DNA of 64,000 nt from Marinobacter arenosus (GTDB lineage: Bacteria; Pseudomonadota; Gammaproteobacteria; Pseudomonadales; Oleiphilaceae). The notes below the pieces were generated by a model that did no database searches, was not told the DNA's origin, and saw only the letters and a program-made list of their open reading frames with translations. The DNA lies in the NCBI RefSeq assembly GCF_019264345.1, contig NZ_JAHVAO010000001.1:1364001-1428000 (forward strand). The letters run 5' to 3'. Of this stretch, positions 25,475-34,243 are shown piece after piece. Made by a program: the position numbers and the translations under genes. Positions within the stretch are counted from its first letter, which is position 1; each line of letters opens with the position of its first letter.

Positions 25475-26155
25475 TCAGATTGGCCAGTCGGCAATGCGTT
25501 CGCCGAAGATCATCAGGAACAGGGGAATGGGTGAAATCGCGACCGCGACCATGAGCACGTATCGGTGCACTGAAAACAGTCGGCTCATGCCGGCCATCAG
25601 TGCCAGACCGCCACCGCCTCCGAGAACGACATTGCCCGGCAGGTTGATGGCCAGCATCAGCGTCAGGTAGCGGTGCTTCAAGAACCATGGCACCCAACGC
25701 CGGGGAGACTTCTCCATCAGTCGTGCCAATCGCTGATCGGCATCAAGGCCGTGGAACCCCTCCAGGAAAGTCGCAGCCTTGACGAGGCGCACCTCCCGCA
25801 AAAATCGGCTGATACTTCGTTCCGGCAGCAGTCGTCCGACCAGAAACGCCAGGCACAGGGCAACCAGGGTACAGCCATACACCAGGGGCACGATCTTTGG
25901 CCCGAAGATCATCATCAACGCCAAACCGATTTCGACCCCCGGAACAAAGGGAATCGCCAACAACACGATGTAGGCAACCATCGACGTCATGATAATGCGG
26001 TGCACCATGGGCTCGTTGGAGGGCCGGATGCTCATGTCGAGCCCATCAATGATGCCGCGGGTGAGCAGATTACCCGCTACGACAATCACGACCAGAATCA
26101 ACAGCTTCAGCAGCCCCGCCCGATGCCGGTTGGTCGGCATGGCGGAACCGGTCAT
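25475..26155 (-). CDS. VTT-like multi-spanning membrane protein, unassigned
   Basis: 226 residues with hydrophobic segments at about 14-34, 52-75, 80-110, 163-190 and 200-220. The glycine-rich pair LAINLPGNVVLGGGGGLALMAGMS and the preceding FVPGVEIGLALMMIFGPK resemble the two half-hairpins of VTT/DedA proteins, but the canonical motif is not clear. The start ATG overlaps the stop of the upstream 164-aa gene by 4 bp (ATGA), so the two are translationally coupled. The function is unknown. Confidence 0.65.
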   Translation of the reverse strand: MTGSAMPTNRHRAGLLKLLILVVIVVAGNLLTRGIIDGLDMSIRPSNEPMVHRIIMTSMVAYIVLLAIPFVPGVEIGLALMMIFGPKIVPLVYGCTLVALCLAFLVGRLLPERSISRFLREVRLVKAATFLEGFHGLDADQRLARLMEKSPRRWVPWFLKHRYLTLMLAINLPGNVVLGGGGGLALMAGMSRLFSVHRYVLMVAVAISPIPLFLMIFGERIADWPI

Positions 26156-26646
26156 GGGGTGCTTGTCTCCACCAGCCGCCCCTTGAACCAGTATTCCTTT
26201 TCAAAGGTCCAGTACCAGCGTTTGTTTATCCAGGTGAACGACCCTTCAATTTCGTCGCCCCGGACGGTACCCCGCCAGTACATCACGGCCCCGGAATCCG
26301 TACACGGCACTTCCGCTCTCATCTGAACGGCGTCGTCCTGGGCCCTGACCCAATAGTCCACGCGGGCGTACCCACAACGCCGCTCGCACTCTTCGGAAAC
26401 AAACTGGCCGTCTTCGAACACCAGGACGTCGTCCACGTCAGCGGCCTGGCCCATCGGCCCAAGCTGGCTCACAAAGGTTTTACCATCCAGGGCCATTTGT
26501 CGCATTGAATGGCTCTCGGCATGGGCGGTGGACACCACCCCAAATGGGAGCAAAATCAGGAGCAACACTACTGGCCGCCCCGGGAACCGAGGAGAGATAG
26601 ACGCGAAAAGGCGTGGCAGGATCGCAGGAGAAGGCGTCACAGGCAC
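26152..26646 (-). CDS. Exported protein of unknown function
   Basis: 164 residues. A long basic-hydrophobic N-terminus (RPVVLLLILLPFGVVSTAHA, ending near residue 43) looks like a signal peptide, so an internal start is possible. The mature domain (about 120 aa) begins MRQMALDGKTFVSQLG and contains a cysteine set (SEECERRCGYARVDYW and EVPCTDSGAVMYWRG) and closes with TWINKRWYWTFEKEYWFKG. This looks like a lipocalin-sized beta structure, and I do not recognise the family. It is coupled by a 4-bp overlap to the membrane protein downstream and follows alkB by 85 bp on the same strand. Confidence 0.65.
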   Translation of the reverse strand: MPVTPSPAILPRLFASISPRFPGRPVVLLLILLPFGVVSTAHAESHSMRQMALDGKTFVSQLGPMGQAADVDDVLVFEDGQFVSEECERRCGYARVDYWVRAQDDAVQMRAEVPCTDSGAVMYWRGTVRGDEIEGSFTWINKRWYWTFEKEYWFKGRLVETSTP

Positions 26647-26731
26647 ATACTCCAGGCAGAGGGCCTAATCAAAGTTTAGCCAACGGGACTGCAAAAGAAA
26701 GCCTCTGCCACGTCGAGACGAACGGATACCC

Positions 26732-27898
26732 TCAGCCGGCCGCGGCTGGTTCCGAAGCGCGAGCGGAGCGTTCAAACTGGCTGGCGGAGAGCTGCCACTC
26801 CTCCCCCTCGTAATAGGCCCGCACCCGGGGATTCATGACCTTGAACCAGAGTGGCGGAACGAGTGCCAGCAGGTACATCCCGGTGTAGCCGGTTGGCAAC
26901 TGCGGAGCCCCCTCGTAATGGCGCAACACCTGATAGCGGCGGGCCGGGAAGGCATGGTGGTCGGAATGGCGCTGGAGATGGAACAGCCCCATGTTGGTGA
27001 TCAGGTAATGACTGTTCCAGGAATGGGCCGGGGTGGTACGTTCATACCGGCCATTTGGCAGTTTACGGCGGTGCAGGCCGTAGTGTTCCACGTAGTTGAT
27101 AATCTCCAGGGTCGTGAAACTCATCCAGCTCACTCCGAGGTAAAACACCAGCCCCGCCCAGCCGAAGAGCAGCAGTGCCGCCACCGCAAAACACACGCTG
27201 ACGGCATTCCACCAGATCAACTCATTACGCCAGTGCAGCGCGGGCAGGCCGAGCTTGCCCAGCCGGGCGGCCTCCAGCCGCCAGGCGTTGCGAACGTTCT
27301 GGAGGTGGGCCCGTGGCAGGAACCGGTAAAGACTCTGCCCATACCGGGCGGAGGAGGCGTCTTCCGGCGTAGACACCGTCACATGGTGCCCGCGCAGATG
27401 CTCAACCTTGAACCCGGCGTAGCAGACCGAGGCATACAGAAGGCCACCGGCCCAGTTCTCGAGGCGGTTACGCCGGTGAATCAGCTCGTGTCCGACGTTG
27501 ATGGAGAGAATGGCGCTGACAATCCCGCAGGACAGGATCCAGCCGATCTGACCGACCAGCGTGAGCTGATCGGACGTGGTGAATACCCAGGCACCAAATG
27601 ACAGCACCGCCAATTGTGCCGGCACCACCATCAGGGTCAGAAAGGCATACCAGCGCTGCCCGGAGAGTTTTGCGACCTGGTCATCGGCGGGATTGGACGA
27701 GTCGGTGCCGACCAGGTGGTCGACGATCGGGACGATGCCGAAAATGACGAACAGCGGCCACCAGGCATACAGGTTCCACTGCCCCGTCTCTTGCATGGTT
27801 TGCCACGCATCGTAGGGTAGCAGCGCCACGGCAAACACGAGCAGGAACAGTGCCTTCTTCACTGCGATCATGACCCGGGGCGGCACTTTCTCGAACAT
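26732..27898 (-). CDS. alkB: Alkane 1-monooxygenase
   Basis: 388 residues of the integral-membrane non-haem diiron AlkB family. The histidine boxes are all present: HELIHRR near 134, EHLRGHHV near 168, and LQRHSDHHA near 308. The AlkB-specific NYVEHYGLHRRKL motif lies between them. About six membrane helices anchor the protein in the inner membrane, with the metal site facing the cytoplasm. It hydroxylates terminal carbons of medium-chain n-alkanes and needs rubredoxin and rubredoxin reductase, neither of which is encoded here. An AGGAGA ribosome site precedes the ATG. The gene is divergent from an AraC-family regulator. Confidence 0.94.
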   Translation of the reverse strand: MFEKVPPRVMIAVKKALFLLVFAVALLPYDAWQTMQETGQWNLYAWWPLFVIFGIVPIVDHLVGTDSSNPADDQVAKLSGQRWYAFLTLMVVPAQLAVLSFGAWVFTTSDQLTLVGQIGWILSCGIVSAILSINVGHELIHRRNRLENWAGGLLYASVCYAGFKVEHLRGHHVTVSTPEDASSARYGQSLYRFLPRAHLQNVRNAWRLEAARLGKLGLPALHWRNELIWWNAVSVCFAVAALLLFGWAGLVFYLGVSWMSFTTLEIINYVEHYGLHRRKLPNGRYERTTPAHSWNSHYLITNMGLFHLQRHSDHHAFPARRYQVLRHYEGAPQLPTGYTGMYLLALVPPLWFKVMNPRVRAYYEGEEWQLSASQFERSARASEPAAAG

Positions 27899-27978
27899 GG
27901 CTGTCTCCTTGTTGTCACACCTCGTTGTTGTTCTTGTGCAAGTGTGCGCCGGCGCTCGCCGGGAAACAGGTTACTAAT

Positions 27979-27994
27979 TGACAGATATCTGTCA
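27979..27994. promoter_or_regulatory. Perfect 16-bp palindrome between alkB and its divergent regulator
   Basis: TGACAGATATCTGTCA is a perfect palindrome in the 138-bp divergent control region. It sits 43 bp upstream of the AraC-type start codon and 81 bp from the alkB start. A TTGACA at 27978-27983 overlaps the left arm and could be a -35 element for the regulator gene, with a weak GACACT 17 bp downstream. A dimeric repressor or the regulator itself could bind here. AraC proteins usually prefer direct repeats, so another protein is also possible. Confidence 0.5.
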
Positions 27995-28036
27995 TTTTCA
28001 GACACTGTCCGACAACCTAACAATAAACGAACCGCG

Positions 28037-29128
28037 ATGCATGAACCCAGTCGGCGGGCACCAACCGCAGCCCGGTACGTCCACAGCCTGTGTCAGTTGC
28101 TGGCCAGCTCAGGGGTGCCAATGACCGGACTCCTTGCCGGCACAGAACTCGACCCCCGGGCGCTCGAAGCGACCGATGGGGTTGTCAGCCACTATAGTCT
28201 CGATCGGCTACTGCAGAATGTTGAATCGCTCACGGACGAACGCTTTCCCGGTATCCGGCTCGGGCATCACCTGAATATCAGTGCCCACGGCCCGGCCGGT
28301 TATGCCGGCTTGACCGCACCGACCGCCGGCGCGGCGATCAAGGTCGCGGTCCGCTACTTTCCACTGATTACCGAACTGGCAACGCTCAGGCTGGACCTGG
28401 CCGGCAAACGCGCCATCCTCACTATCGTCCCGACCCCCGGCATCTCCCGGCGCGCCGAGCAGTTTGTCGTACACACCCTGCTCGCGAGTTTCGATGTGAT
28501 GGGCCAGTTTCTCGTCGGAACACTGGCGCTCCGCGCCGGACTGGCGTTCCCGGAACAGCCGGGCCTGAGGACGCAGCTGGGTGCCACGTTGCAGGACATC
28601 GCGTTCGATCAGCCTCACCACAGCCTTTCCCTGCCCCGTGACACGCTGGACATTCCCTTCGCTCTGGCAGACCGAGCGGCCCACGCCCAGGCACTGGCCC
28701 AGTGTGAAGAGCAGCTCAGGCAACGAGAGCATCAACGCAGTGTGGTGGAGCGAGTGGTGGCGTTGCTAACCCGGCTCGGCCCACCGTTTCCAGACCTCGA
28801 AACCGTTGCCGGGCAGGTCGGCATGTCCTCACGGACATTGCACCGACGTTTGCAGGATGATGGCATTGGGTACCGGACCCTGGTGCAGGCCGCCAGGATG
28901 GATTGCGCCAAACACTGGCTGTTGCAGGACAGGTTGAGCGTTACGGAAGCGGCGTACCGGCTCGGTTACCGGGATTCCGCCAACTTCACACGGGCCTTCC
29001 GGCAGGCGACCGGGATGACGCCCACCGGGTTTATCAAAGCCGGCTCATCGGGCGCTAGGCCACCAGTTTCCGCACATCCGCCAGAAACTGATCAACCCGC
29101 TCCGTCGTCGTCGCCCAGGAACACATGA
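28037..29128 (+). CDS. AraC-family transcriptional regulator (OruR/ArgR-like N-domain)
   Basis: 363 residues from the ATG at 28037. The N-terminal arabinose-binding-like effector domain of the OruR type fills about 20-215 (GVPMTGLLAGTELDPRALEA, HGPAGYAGLTAPTAGAAIKV). The C-terminal AraC DNA-binding domain covers about 250-345, with both helix-turn-helices: QVGMSSRTLHRRLQDDGIGY and SVTEAAYRLGYRDSANFTRA. Divergence from alkB suggests that it controls alkane oxidation, as AraC-type regulators do at some alk loci. The 3' end overlaps the converging threonine aldolase gene by 74 bp, making the last 25 residues poorly conserved filler. Confidence 0.86.
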   Translation: MHEPSRRAPTAARYVHSLCQLLASSGVPMTGLLAGTELDPRALEATDGVVSHYSLDRLLQNVESLTDERFPGIRLGHHLNISAHGPAGYAGLTAPTAGAAIKVAVRYFPLITELATLRLDLAGKRAILTIVPTPGISRRAEQFVVHTLLASFDVMGQFLVGTLALRAGLAFPEQPGLRTQLGATLQDIAFDQPHHSLSLPRDTLDIPFALADRAAHAQALAQCEEQLRQREHQRSVVERVVALLTRLGPPFPDLETVAGQVGMSSRTLHRRLQDDGIGYRTLVQAARMDCAKHWLLQDRLSVTEAAYRLGYRDSANFTRAFRQATGMTPTGFIKAGSSGARPPVSAHPPETDQPAPSSSPRNT

Positions 29129-30086
29129 GCCGGGCAGAACCGCCGATAAAGTTGTAGAACCGCCAGCCTTTCGCCCGCAGCGCCGCCTGCACGGGTTCCG
29201 GCATTTCCACGAAAACACCGTTAACCTGCCGAGGGTAGCGAAGCGTTATGCCCGGCAGCCCGGAAAGCCCCTTGGCCAACCGCTCAGCGCAGGCGTTGGC
29301 GTGACGGGCGTTCTGCAACCAGACATCGCCCTCGAGCAAGCCGCACCAGGGAGCCGAGATGTAACGCATCTTGGACGCCAACTGACCGGCCTGCTTGCAG
29401 CGCCATTCGAAGTCCTCGGCCAGTTGCCTGTTGAAAAACACCACCGCCTCACCCAGCGCCAGCCCGTTCTTGGTGCCGGAGAAACACAGCACATCAACGC
29501 CGGCTTTCCAGGTAATCTCGGCGGGGTGAACATCCAGGGCCGCCACCGCATTGGCAAATCGCGCACCGTCCATGTGGATGCTAAGCTTGTACCGGTCGGC
29601 CATGGCCCGGATCGCGCGCAGCTCCTCGGGCGTGTAGACGGTCCCGACCTCCGTCGCCTGCGTCAGGCTCAGTGCCTTGGGCTTGGGGTAATGGATATCG
29701 GTGCGTTTAGTGACCAGATGCTCGATGCTCTGGGGCGTTAGCTTGCCGTCCGGCCCCTGCCCCAGCAAAAGCTTGGCACCGTTGGAGGCGTATTCCGGCC
29801 CGCCGCACTCGTCGGTCTCGATGTGGGCAAGTTCGTGACAGATTACGCTGTGAAACGACTGACCAATGGAGGCCAAGGCCAGGGAGTTGGCGGCGGTGCC
29901 GTTGAATACGAAAAAGACGTCGCAATCGGTATCGAACACCGCCCGGATGCCGTCGGCCGCCCGCTGGGTCCAACTGTCCTCGCCATAGGCAGGCTCGTCC
30001 ATCCGGTTCGCCTGTTCCATGGCCTTCCATGCCTGGGGACACACTCCACTGTAATTGTCACTGGCGAACTGCTCGAACTGGGACAC
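29055..30086 (-). CDS. ltaE: Low-specificity L-threonine aldolase
   Basis: 343 residues beginning at a GTG (VSQFEQFASDNYSGVCPQAW) with a perfect AGGAGG 7 bp upstream. An ATG 45 bp further out has no ribosome site. The PLP enzyme fold is clear: HIETDECGGPEY, then HMDGARFANAVAAL, and the Schiff-base lysine in CFSGTKNGLALGEAV near residue 204. The enzyme cleaves threonine or allo-threonine to glycine and acetaldehyde. The C-terminal segment GSARLMCSWATTTERVDQF is family-typical. The 3' end overlaps the convergent AraC gene. Confidence 0.9.
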   Translation of the reverse strand: MSQFEQFASDNYSGVCPQAWKAMEQANRMDEPAYGEDSWTQRAADGIRAVFDTDCDVFFVFNGTAANSLALASIGQSFHSVICHELAHIETDECGGPEYASNGAKLLLGQGPDGKLTPQSIEHLVTKRTDIHYPKPKALSLTQATEVGTVYTPEELRAIRAMADRYKLSIHMDGARFANAVAALDVHPAEITWKAGVDVLCFSGTKNGLALGEAVVFFNRQLAEDFEWRCKQAGQLASKMRYISAPWCGLLEGDVWLQNARHANACAERLAKGLSGLPGITLRYPRQVNGVFVEMPEPVQAALRAKGWRFYNFIGGSARLMCSWATTTERVDQFLADVRKLVA

Positions 30087-30208
30087 GACGGGCCTCCTGC
30101 TGGGGAATCCGATGAATGGGTAATCCCCCAACTTACACGATTCAGCGCGAATCGCCAGCGTTCGGGCCTATCCATTCCGCTAAGGGGACAGGCCCTGTCG
30201 GCGCCGGC

Positions 30209-30907
30209 TTAACCCGCCAGGCCGAGATGCTCGGAATCCTGCTGGATGCAGCGATCCAGCAGATCCAGGTATTCCGACTTGGCTTTGACCTTGGTTTCCC
30301 TGTGGGCGCGCATATTCAGTTTCCGAAACTGCTGTGCCAGTTCGTTCGCCCGGGACATCAGTTCTGACGGGGCAACAACCTCATCCAGGAAACCCGCCTC
30401 AACCGCACCGTCGGGGTCGTAGATTTCCGCGTTGATCACCGAACGGTAGAAATGAGCCGGGGCCAGGCGATGCCGGGCAATCTCGATGCCGGCGTGGTGC
30501 ATGGTCATACCGATGGCCACCTCATTGAGGCCGAGTTTGAAACTGCCTTCCACGCCGATGCGATGATCCACCGAGAGCATGATGAACGCGCCCTTGGCGA
30601 TGGCGTGACCACTGCAGGCGCCAATAACCGGCAGCGGAAACGCCGCCAGACGCCGGGTCAGCCTGGATCCGACGGTAACCAGGGCCGAGGCCTCGCTGGG
30701 CCCTTTCTGCATTTCTTTGAGGTCATAGCCGGCCGAAAAAATACCGGGCTGCCCCGTGAGGATGACCACGGCCTCGTCCTTCTCGGCGCGATCCAGGGCC
30801 TCATTCAATTCCTTGAATACGTCATGGCTCAGCGCGTTTGCTTTCCCATTGGCAATAGTGATTGTCGCGACGCCATCGTTCAGTTGGTAGTCAACAAGGT
30901 CTGTCAC
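30209..30907 (-). CDS. Enoyl-CoA hydratase/isomerase family protein
   Basis: 232 residues of the crotonase fold, starting at a GTG at 30907 with GAGGA 7 bp upstream. The oxyanion-hole stretch FSAGYDLKEMQKG and the second site GACSGHAIAKGAFIMLSVDH are present. The catalytic glutamates of enoyl-CoA hydratases are not clearly conserved in GLNEVAIGMTMHHAGIEIA. The reaction (hydration, isomerisation or thioester cleavage) is open. The protein is about 25 residues shorter than typical hydratases. It follows the threonine aldolase on the same strand with a 122-bp gap. Confidence 0.85.
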   Translation of the reverse strand: MTDLVDYQLNDGVATITIANGKANALSHDVFKELNEALDRAEKDEAVVILTGQPGIFSAGYDLKEMQKGPSEASALVTVGSRLTRRLAAFPLPVIGACSGHAIAKGAFIMLSVDHRIGVEGSFKLGLNEVAIGMTMHHAGIEIARHRLAPAHFYRSVINAEIYDPDGAVEAGFLDEVVAPSELMSRANELAQQFRKLNMRAHRETKVKAKSEYLDLLDRCIQQDSEHLGLAG

Positions 30908-31009
30908 CAGCCTATCCTCTTGATGTGGTTAACGTGATGGTTTGGTGAACTTTGCCAGTTTCCGCGACCGGAGACCACACCCGGGAGGATTCACAGTACC
31001 CATGAAGAG

Positions 31010-31032
31010 TTGCCCACAGAATCTGTGGATAA
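31010..31032. repeat. Opposed DnaA-box-like element, copy 1
   Basis: TTGCCCACA and TGTGGATAA face each other across 5 bp (GAATC), giving an imperfect 23-bp palindrome; TGTGGATAA is a perfect DnaA box on the minus strand. Copy 2, at 34337-34359, is in the opposite orientation and differs at one base. Similarity extends about 10 bp on the TGTGGATAA side (CGTTGTT versus CTTTGTT). The two copies bracket 3.3 kb. Confidence 0.7.
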
Positions 31033-31173
31033 CGTTGTTAGTAGCGCGAGGAAACCTGGCGGGAAACGCCTTGGAGCAGGGATTGCGGGGAAGCGGCCAG
31101 ATATTGACCGAACGTCGAACGCACCGGCAGCGGACCCGCGGTTACGCCCGCGAGCCCGCCCTGACCTGTGTGA

Positions 31174-31791
31174 TCAGCCGTGGCGACGGCGACGGGCCAC
31201 GCCCATGCCGAGCAGGCTCAGCCCGAGCAAGGCAATGGAACCCGGCTCCGGGACCGAGGCGGTCACTTTCACGTCATCGAGGAAGTTACCGACGGTGCCG
31301 GTTTCGGGGATGACCGAGGTAAACGTCAGGGTGGTCAGCGCGGATGAGGCAACGAAGCTGCCCGTAAAGATGCTCCAGGCGCCGACAACGTGATCATCCA
31401 GGTTCCAGGTCATCCCTGGCATCACGGAGACGTCGAAGCTCTCGCTGTTGCTCTGGCGAGCCCGATAGGCAAAGCTCAGATCGTAGGACTGACCGATGGT
31501 GGTCGCAAAGCTCTGGAAAATACCGAATTCGCTGCCACTGTATGGGTGCGCGTTCAGCTCCGCGAACTGGCTGCCTTCGTGGGCGGTTACGCCACCGTAG
31601 TTGTCCCAGATTTCAATATTGTCCCCGTCCCAGCCGTCGACAGCGCCGGAACTGAAGTACTGCCAGCTTCCGGCCGCAACGTCCGGCTGTTCAAAGCCAC
31701 CGTTAACGATGAGATTGGCGCTGACTGGTGCTGCAGCAAGAAGTGAAACGCTAAGCGCGCTGACGGCGGCAAGACGACCGAAAAACTGCAT
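31174..31791 (-). CDS. PEP-CTERM sorting-domain protein
   Basis: 205 residues from the ATG at 31791 (AAGGA upstream). There is a signal peptide (about 1-24, ending PVSA). A jelly-roll-like domain follows, opening LIVNGGFEQPDVAAGSWQYF and including FGIFQSFATTIGQSYDLSFA. The C-terminus has the full tripartite sorting signal: SVPEPGSIALLGLSLLGMG, then VARRRRHG. Exosortase/EpsH systems cleave such proteins at the PEP motif for delivery to the cell surface, usually with exopolysaccharide. No exosortase gene lies in this window. The domain resembles the DUF642/CBM-like family of secreted proteins. Confidence 0.9.
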   Translation of the reverse strand: MQFFGRLAAVSALSVSLLAAAPVSANLIVNGGFEQPDVAAGSWQYFSSGAVDGWDGDNIEIWDNYGGVTAHEGSQFAELNAHPYSGSEFGIFQSFATTIGQSYDLSFAYRARQSNSESFDVSVMPGMTWNLDDHVVGAWSIFTGSFVASSALTTLTFTSVIPETGTVGNFLDDVKVTASVPEPGSIALLGLSLLGMGVARRRRHG

Positions 31792-31964
31792 GATGGATTC
31801 CTTTGTTGGCTGAGTTCCCTTTCCGGAACAGTCAGCAATCGGGGAACCAACTCTTAAATCCTGATTATCTTTCATACAGTTAGCGATACAGACGCGACAC
31901 ATTTCCGGCACACCTGTAAATTAACCTGACACCTGCTGTTACAGGTCTGTGACGCTTTCAGAGG

Positions 31965-32603
31965 CTATCCCGGTTGCGCGGCCAGCCCATCGTCAATGGC
32001 TTTTGCCGCCAGAAGGGCCGGGCGATCGCTCAACCGGGCGACGTAGGCCTCAAATTCCGGCCGCCGGGTAATCGAGCCGAACTCCATGCCCCACATCAGG
32101 TGCGACCCCACGTAAACGTCCGCGGCCGAGAACCGGTCGCCCGCCACGTACTGATGGGCCGAGACGGCACCGGTCATGGCGTTGACGGTTCGCTCGTAGG
32201 TTCCGTAACCCACCATCCGCTCCTGGTCCCGTCTGACTTCCGCCTGCAGAACGCGGTCCATGACCGCCGCCTCCAGGGGCCCGGCAGCGAAGAAGAGCCA
32301 GCGGTAATAGGCCGCACGCGCCGCCGGTTCCGGCGCGAGACCAGCCTCGGGGAACGCATCGGCCAGGTAGGCGCAAATAGCCGCACATTCGGTCACCACC
32401 TCCCCCCGGTGAACCAGTGCCGGCACCTTTCCCATGGGGTTGATGGCGAGATAGTCCTCCGACTTCATCTGGGTGTCGTAATCCAGCAGGACTTGCCGAT
32501 ACTCCACACCGACTTCCTCCAGCATCCAGCGAACAATCCGTCCTCGGGACATGGGGTTGGTGTAGAAGACAAGATCGCAGTCTGGAGCGTCGGTAATGGC
32601 CAT
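31965..32603 (-). CDS. Glutathione S-transferase family protein
   Basis: 212 residues. A thioredoxin-like N-terminal domain (FYTNPMSRGRIVRWMLEEVG, then YLAINPMGKVPALVHRG with the cis-proline, and ECAAICAYLADAFPEAG) precedes an all-helical C-terminal domain (residues 90-205), including VAGDRFSAADVYVGSHLMWG, the N-capping box. The serine in MSRGR is a plausible glutathione-activating residue. The substrate is unknown. AGGAGG precedes the ATG. The gene is divergent from the M17 aminopeptidase, with 146 bp between them. Confidence 0.9.
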   Translation of the reverse strand: MAITDAPDCDLVFYTNPMSRGRIVRWMLEEVGVEYRQVLLDYDTQMKSEDYLAINPMGKVPALVHRGEVVTECAAICAYLADAFPEAGLAPEPAARAAYYRWLFFAAGPLEAAVMDRVLQAEVRRDQERMVGYGTYERTVNAMTGAVSAHQYVAGDRFSAADVYVGSHLMWGMEFGSITRRPEFEAYVARLSDRPALLAAKAIDDGLAAQPG

Positions 32604-32749
32604 GGCGAGGCCTCCTTGAGGGCTGAGGATTCACAAAGACTAGCCGATTTCCGATCGTCCTCAAGCCGAGTCGCATTGCACGGGTATTCCGGGAGAATCC
32701 AACTATCCTTACCGGAGGGTAGATTCGAAACCGATTGGAGCACCCGGCC

Positions 32750-34243
32750 ATGAAACCTGAACTCCCGAGATTGCCAGAGCTCAAGCTTGATGTGGACCAT
32801 CGCATTCCGGCCTCCTGGGATTTCGACACCGGGGTGAGCCTTATCATCCTGGTGCCAGAGAGCAACCACAACGCCCTGGGCAAAGCCCCCTGGGCCGATT
32901 ACCTGAAGCTGCGCCTGGCCGATTTCCCGGACAACGCCAACCCCATGCTCATATCCGGCCCCAGGGGGACCCGAGCCGCCATTGCCTTCGTGGCAGACGA
33001 CGTCGGCGGGTTTAAAGCCCTGAGCCAGGCACGCAAACTGATCGAACCGCTGTTGGCGGAGCGCTCCCGAAAGATCAACGTGATCTCCCTGCTCGAGCAG
33101 GAACAGGCGGGCTGTGTAATGGCGGAGGCCCTGGTCGCAGCAGCCTATGCGGCCCTGTTCCAGCCACCCAAAATTTCCGATGACGTACCCGACAAACTGC
33201 CGCTGTCGGCCATGAACTTCTTCGGGGGCTTCGAGACCGCCGACTTCCGGTACGTCAAAGCGACGGCCGAAGGCAATAACCTGGCCCGCTGGCTGACCGA
33301 ACTGCCGGGCAACTACCTGACGCCAGGCATCTACCGGGAATACGCCGAAGCACTGGCCAAGGTGGAGGGCTGGGACGCCCAGTTCTACGACCTGGACCAA
33401 CTCGAACGGCTTGAGGCCGGTGCGTTCCTGTCTGTGGTGGAGGCCAGCCCGAATCGGGACGCCGGCATCCTGCAGCTGCAATACCGCCTGAAAGGATCGG
33501 GGGATAATCCGTTAGCCCTGGTCGGCAAGGGCATCTGTTTTGATACCGGCGGCAGCAACCTCAAGGTGGGCGGCAGCATGCTGGGCATGCACGGCGACAT
33601 GCAAGGCAGCGCGGTAGCACTGGGCACCCTGCTCGCGCTGACCCGCCTGAATTTCTCGCAACCGGTGGACTGCTGGCTGGCCCTGGCGGAAAACCACATC
33701 GGTTCCAGGGCCGTGAAGTGCAACGACGTGGTGACCGCCATGAACGGTCGAACCATCGAACTGATCAACACCGACGCCGAGGGCCGCATGGTGCTGGCCG
33801 ACACCCTCGCCCTGGCCTGCCGGCGCAAGCCGCGCGCTATCCTGGATTACGCCACCTTGACCGGCGCCGTTGTCTCGGCGCTGGGGCAACGCATGGCCGG
33901 CGCCATGACCAACCGGCGAAACTGGATTGAGCCCATCATACAGACCGGTGAACACTGCGGTGAGCGGGTGTGGCCCTTCCCCTATGAAGACGACTACGAC
34001 GAGGACCTGAAATCGGAGGTTGCGGACACGCTGCAATGCCGCACCGAGGGCGCCGGCGACCACATCTACGCGGCGCGGTTCCTTGGAAAGTTCGTGGACA
34101 AGGGCGTCGACTGGGTACATATGGACATGGCCTCGACCGGCAGCCGCAAGGGCGGGCTGGCCCACATCCCCACCGACCATCAGGGGTTCGGGGTTCGCTT
34201 TGGGGTTGAGTGGTTCAACCGGATCGCCGAGGGCATTGTGTGA
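32750..34243 (+). CDS. Leucyl aminopeptidase family M17 protein
   Basis: 497 residues. The M17 metal-site sequences are intact: LVGKGICFDTGGSNLK (Lys and Asp ligands), then MLGMHGDMQGSAVALGTLLA and the signature NTDAEGRMVLADTLALACR. The N-terminal domain is divergent from PepA, and the C-terminal half contains DWVHMDMASTGSRKGGLAHI. These cytoplasmic hexamers remove N-terminal residues using two divalent metals. The ATG at 32750 follows a GGAG. A TTG 15 bp upstream is possible but not needed. Confidence 0.9.
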   Translation: MKPELPRLPELKLDVDHRIPASWDFDTGVSLIILVPESNHNALGKAPWADYLKLRLADFPDNANPMLISGPRGTRAAIAFVADDVGGFKALSQARKLIEPLLAERSRKINVISLLEQEQAGCVMAEALVAAAYAALFQPPKISDDVPDKLPLSAMNFFGGFETADFRYVKATAEGNNLARWLTELPGNYLTPGIYREYAEALAKVEGWDAQFYDLDQLERLEAGAFLSVVEASPNRDAGILQLQYRLKGSGDNPLALVGKGICFDTGGSNLKVGGSMLGMHGDMQGSAVALGTLLALTRLNFSQPVDCWLALAENHIGSRAVKCNDVVTAMNGRTIELINTDAEGRMVLADTLALACRRKPRAILDYATLTGAVVSALGQRMAGAMTNRRNWIEPIIQTGEHCGERVWPFPYEDDYDEDLKSEVADTLQCRTEGAGDHIYAARFLGKFVDKGVDWVHMDMASTGSRKGGLAHIPTDHQGFGVRFGVEWFNRIAEGIV

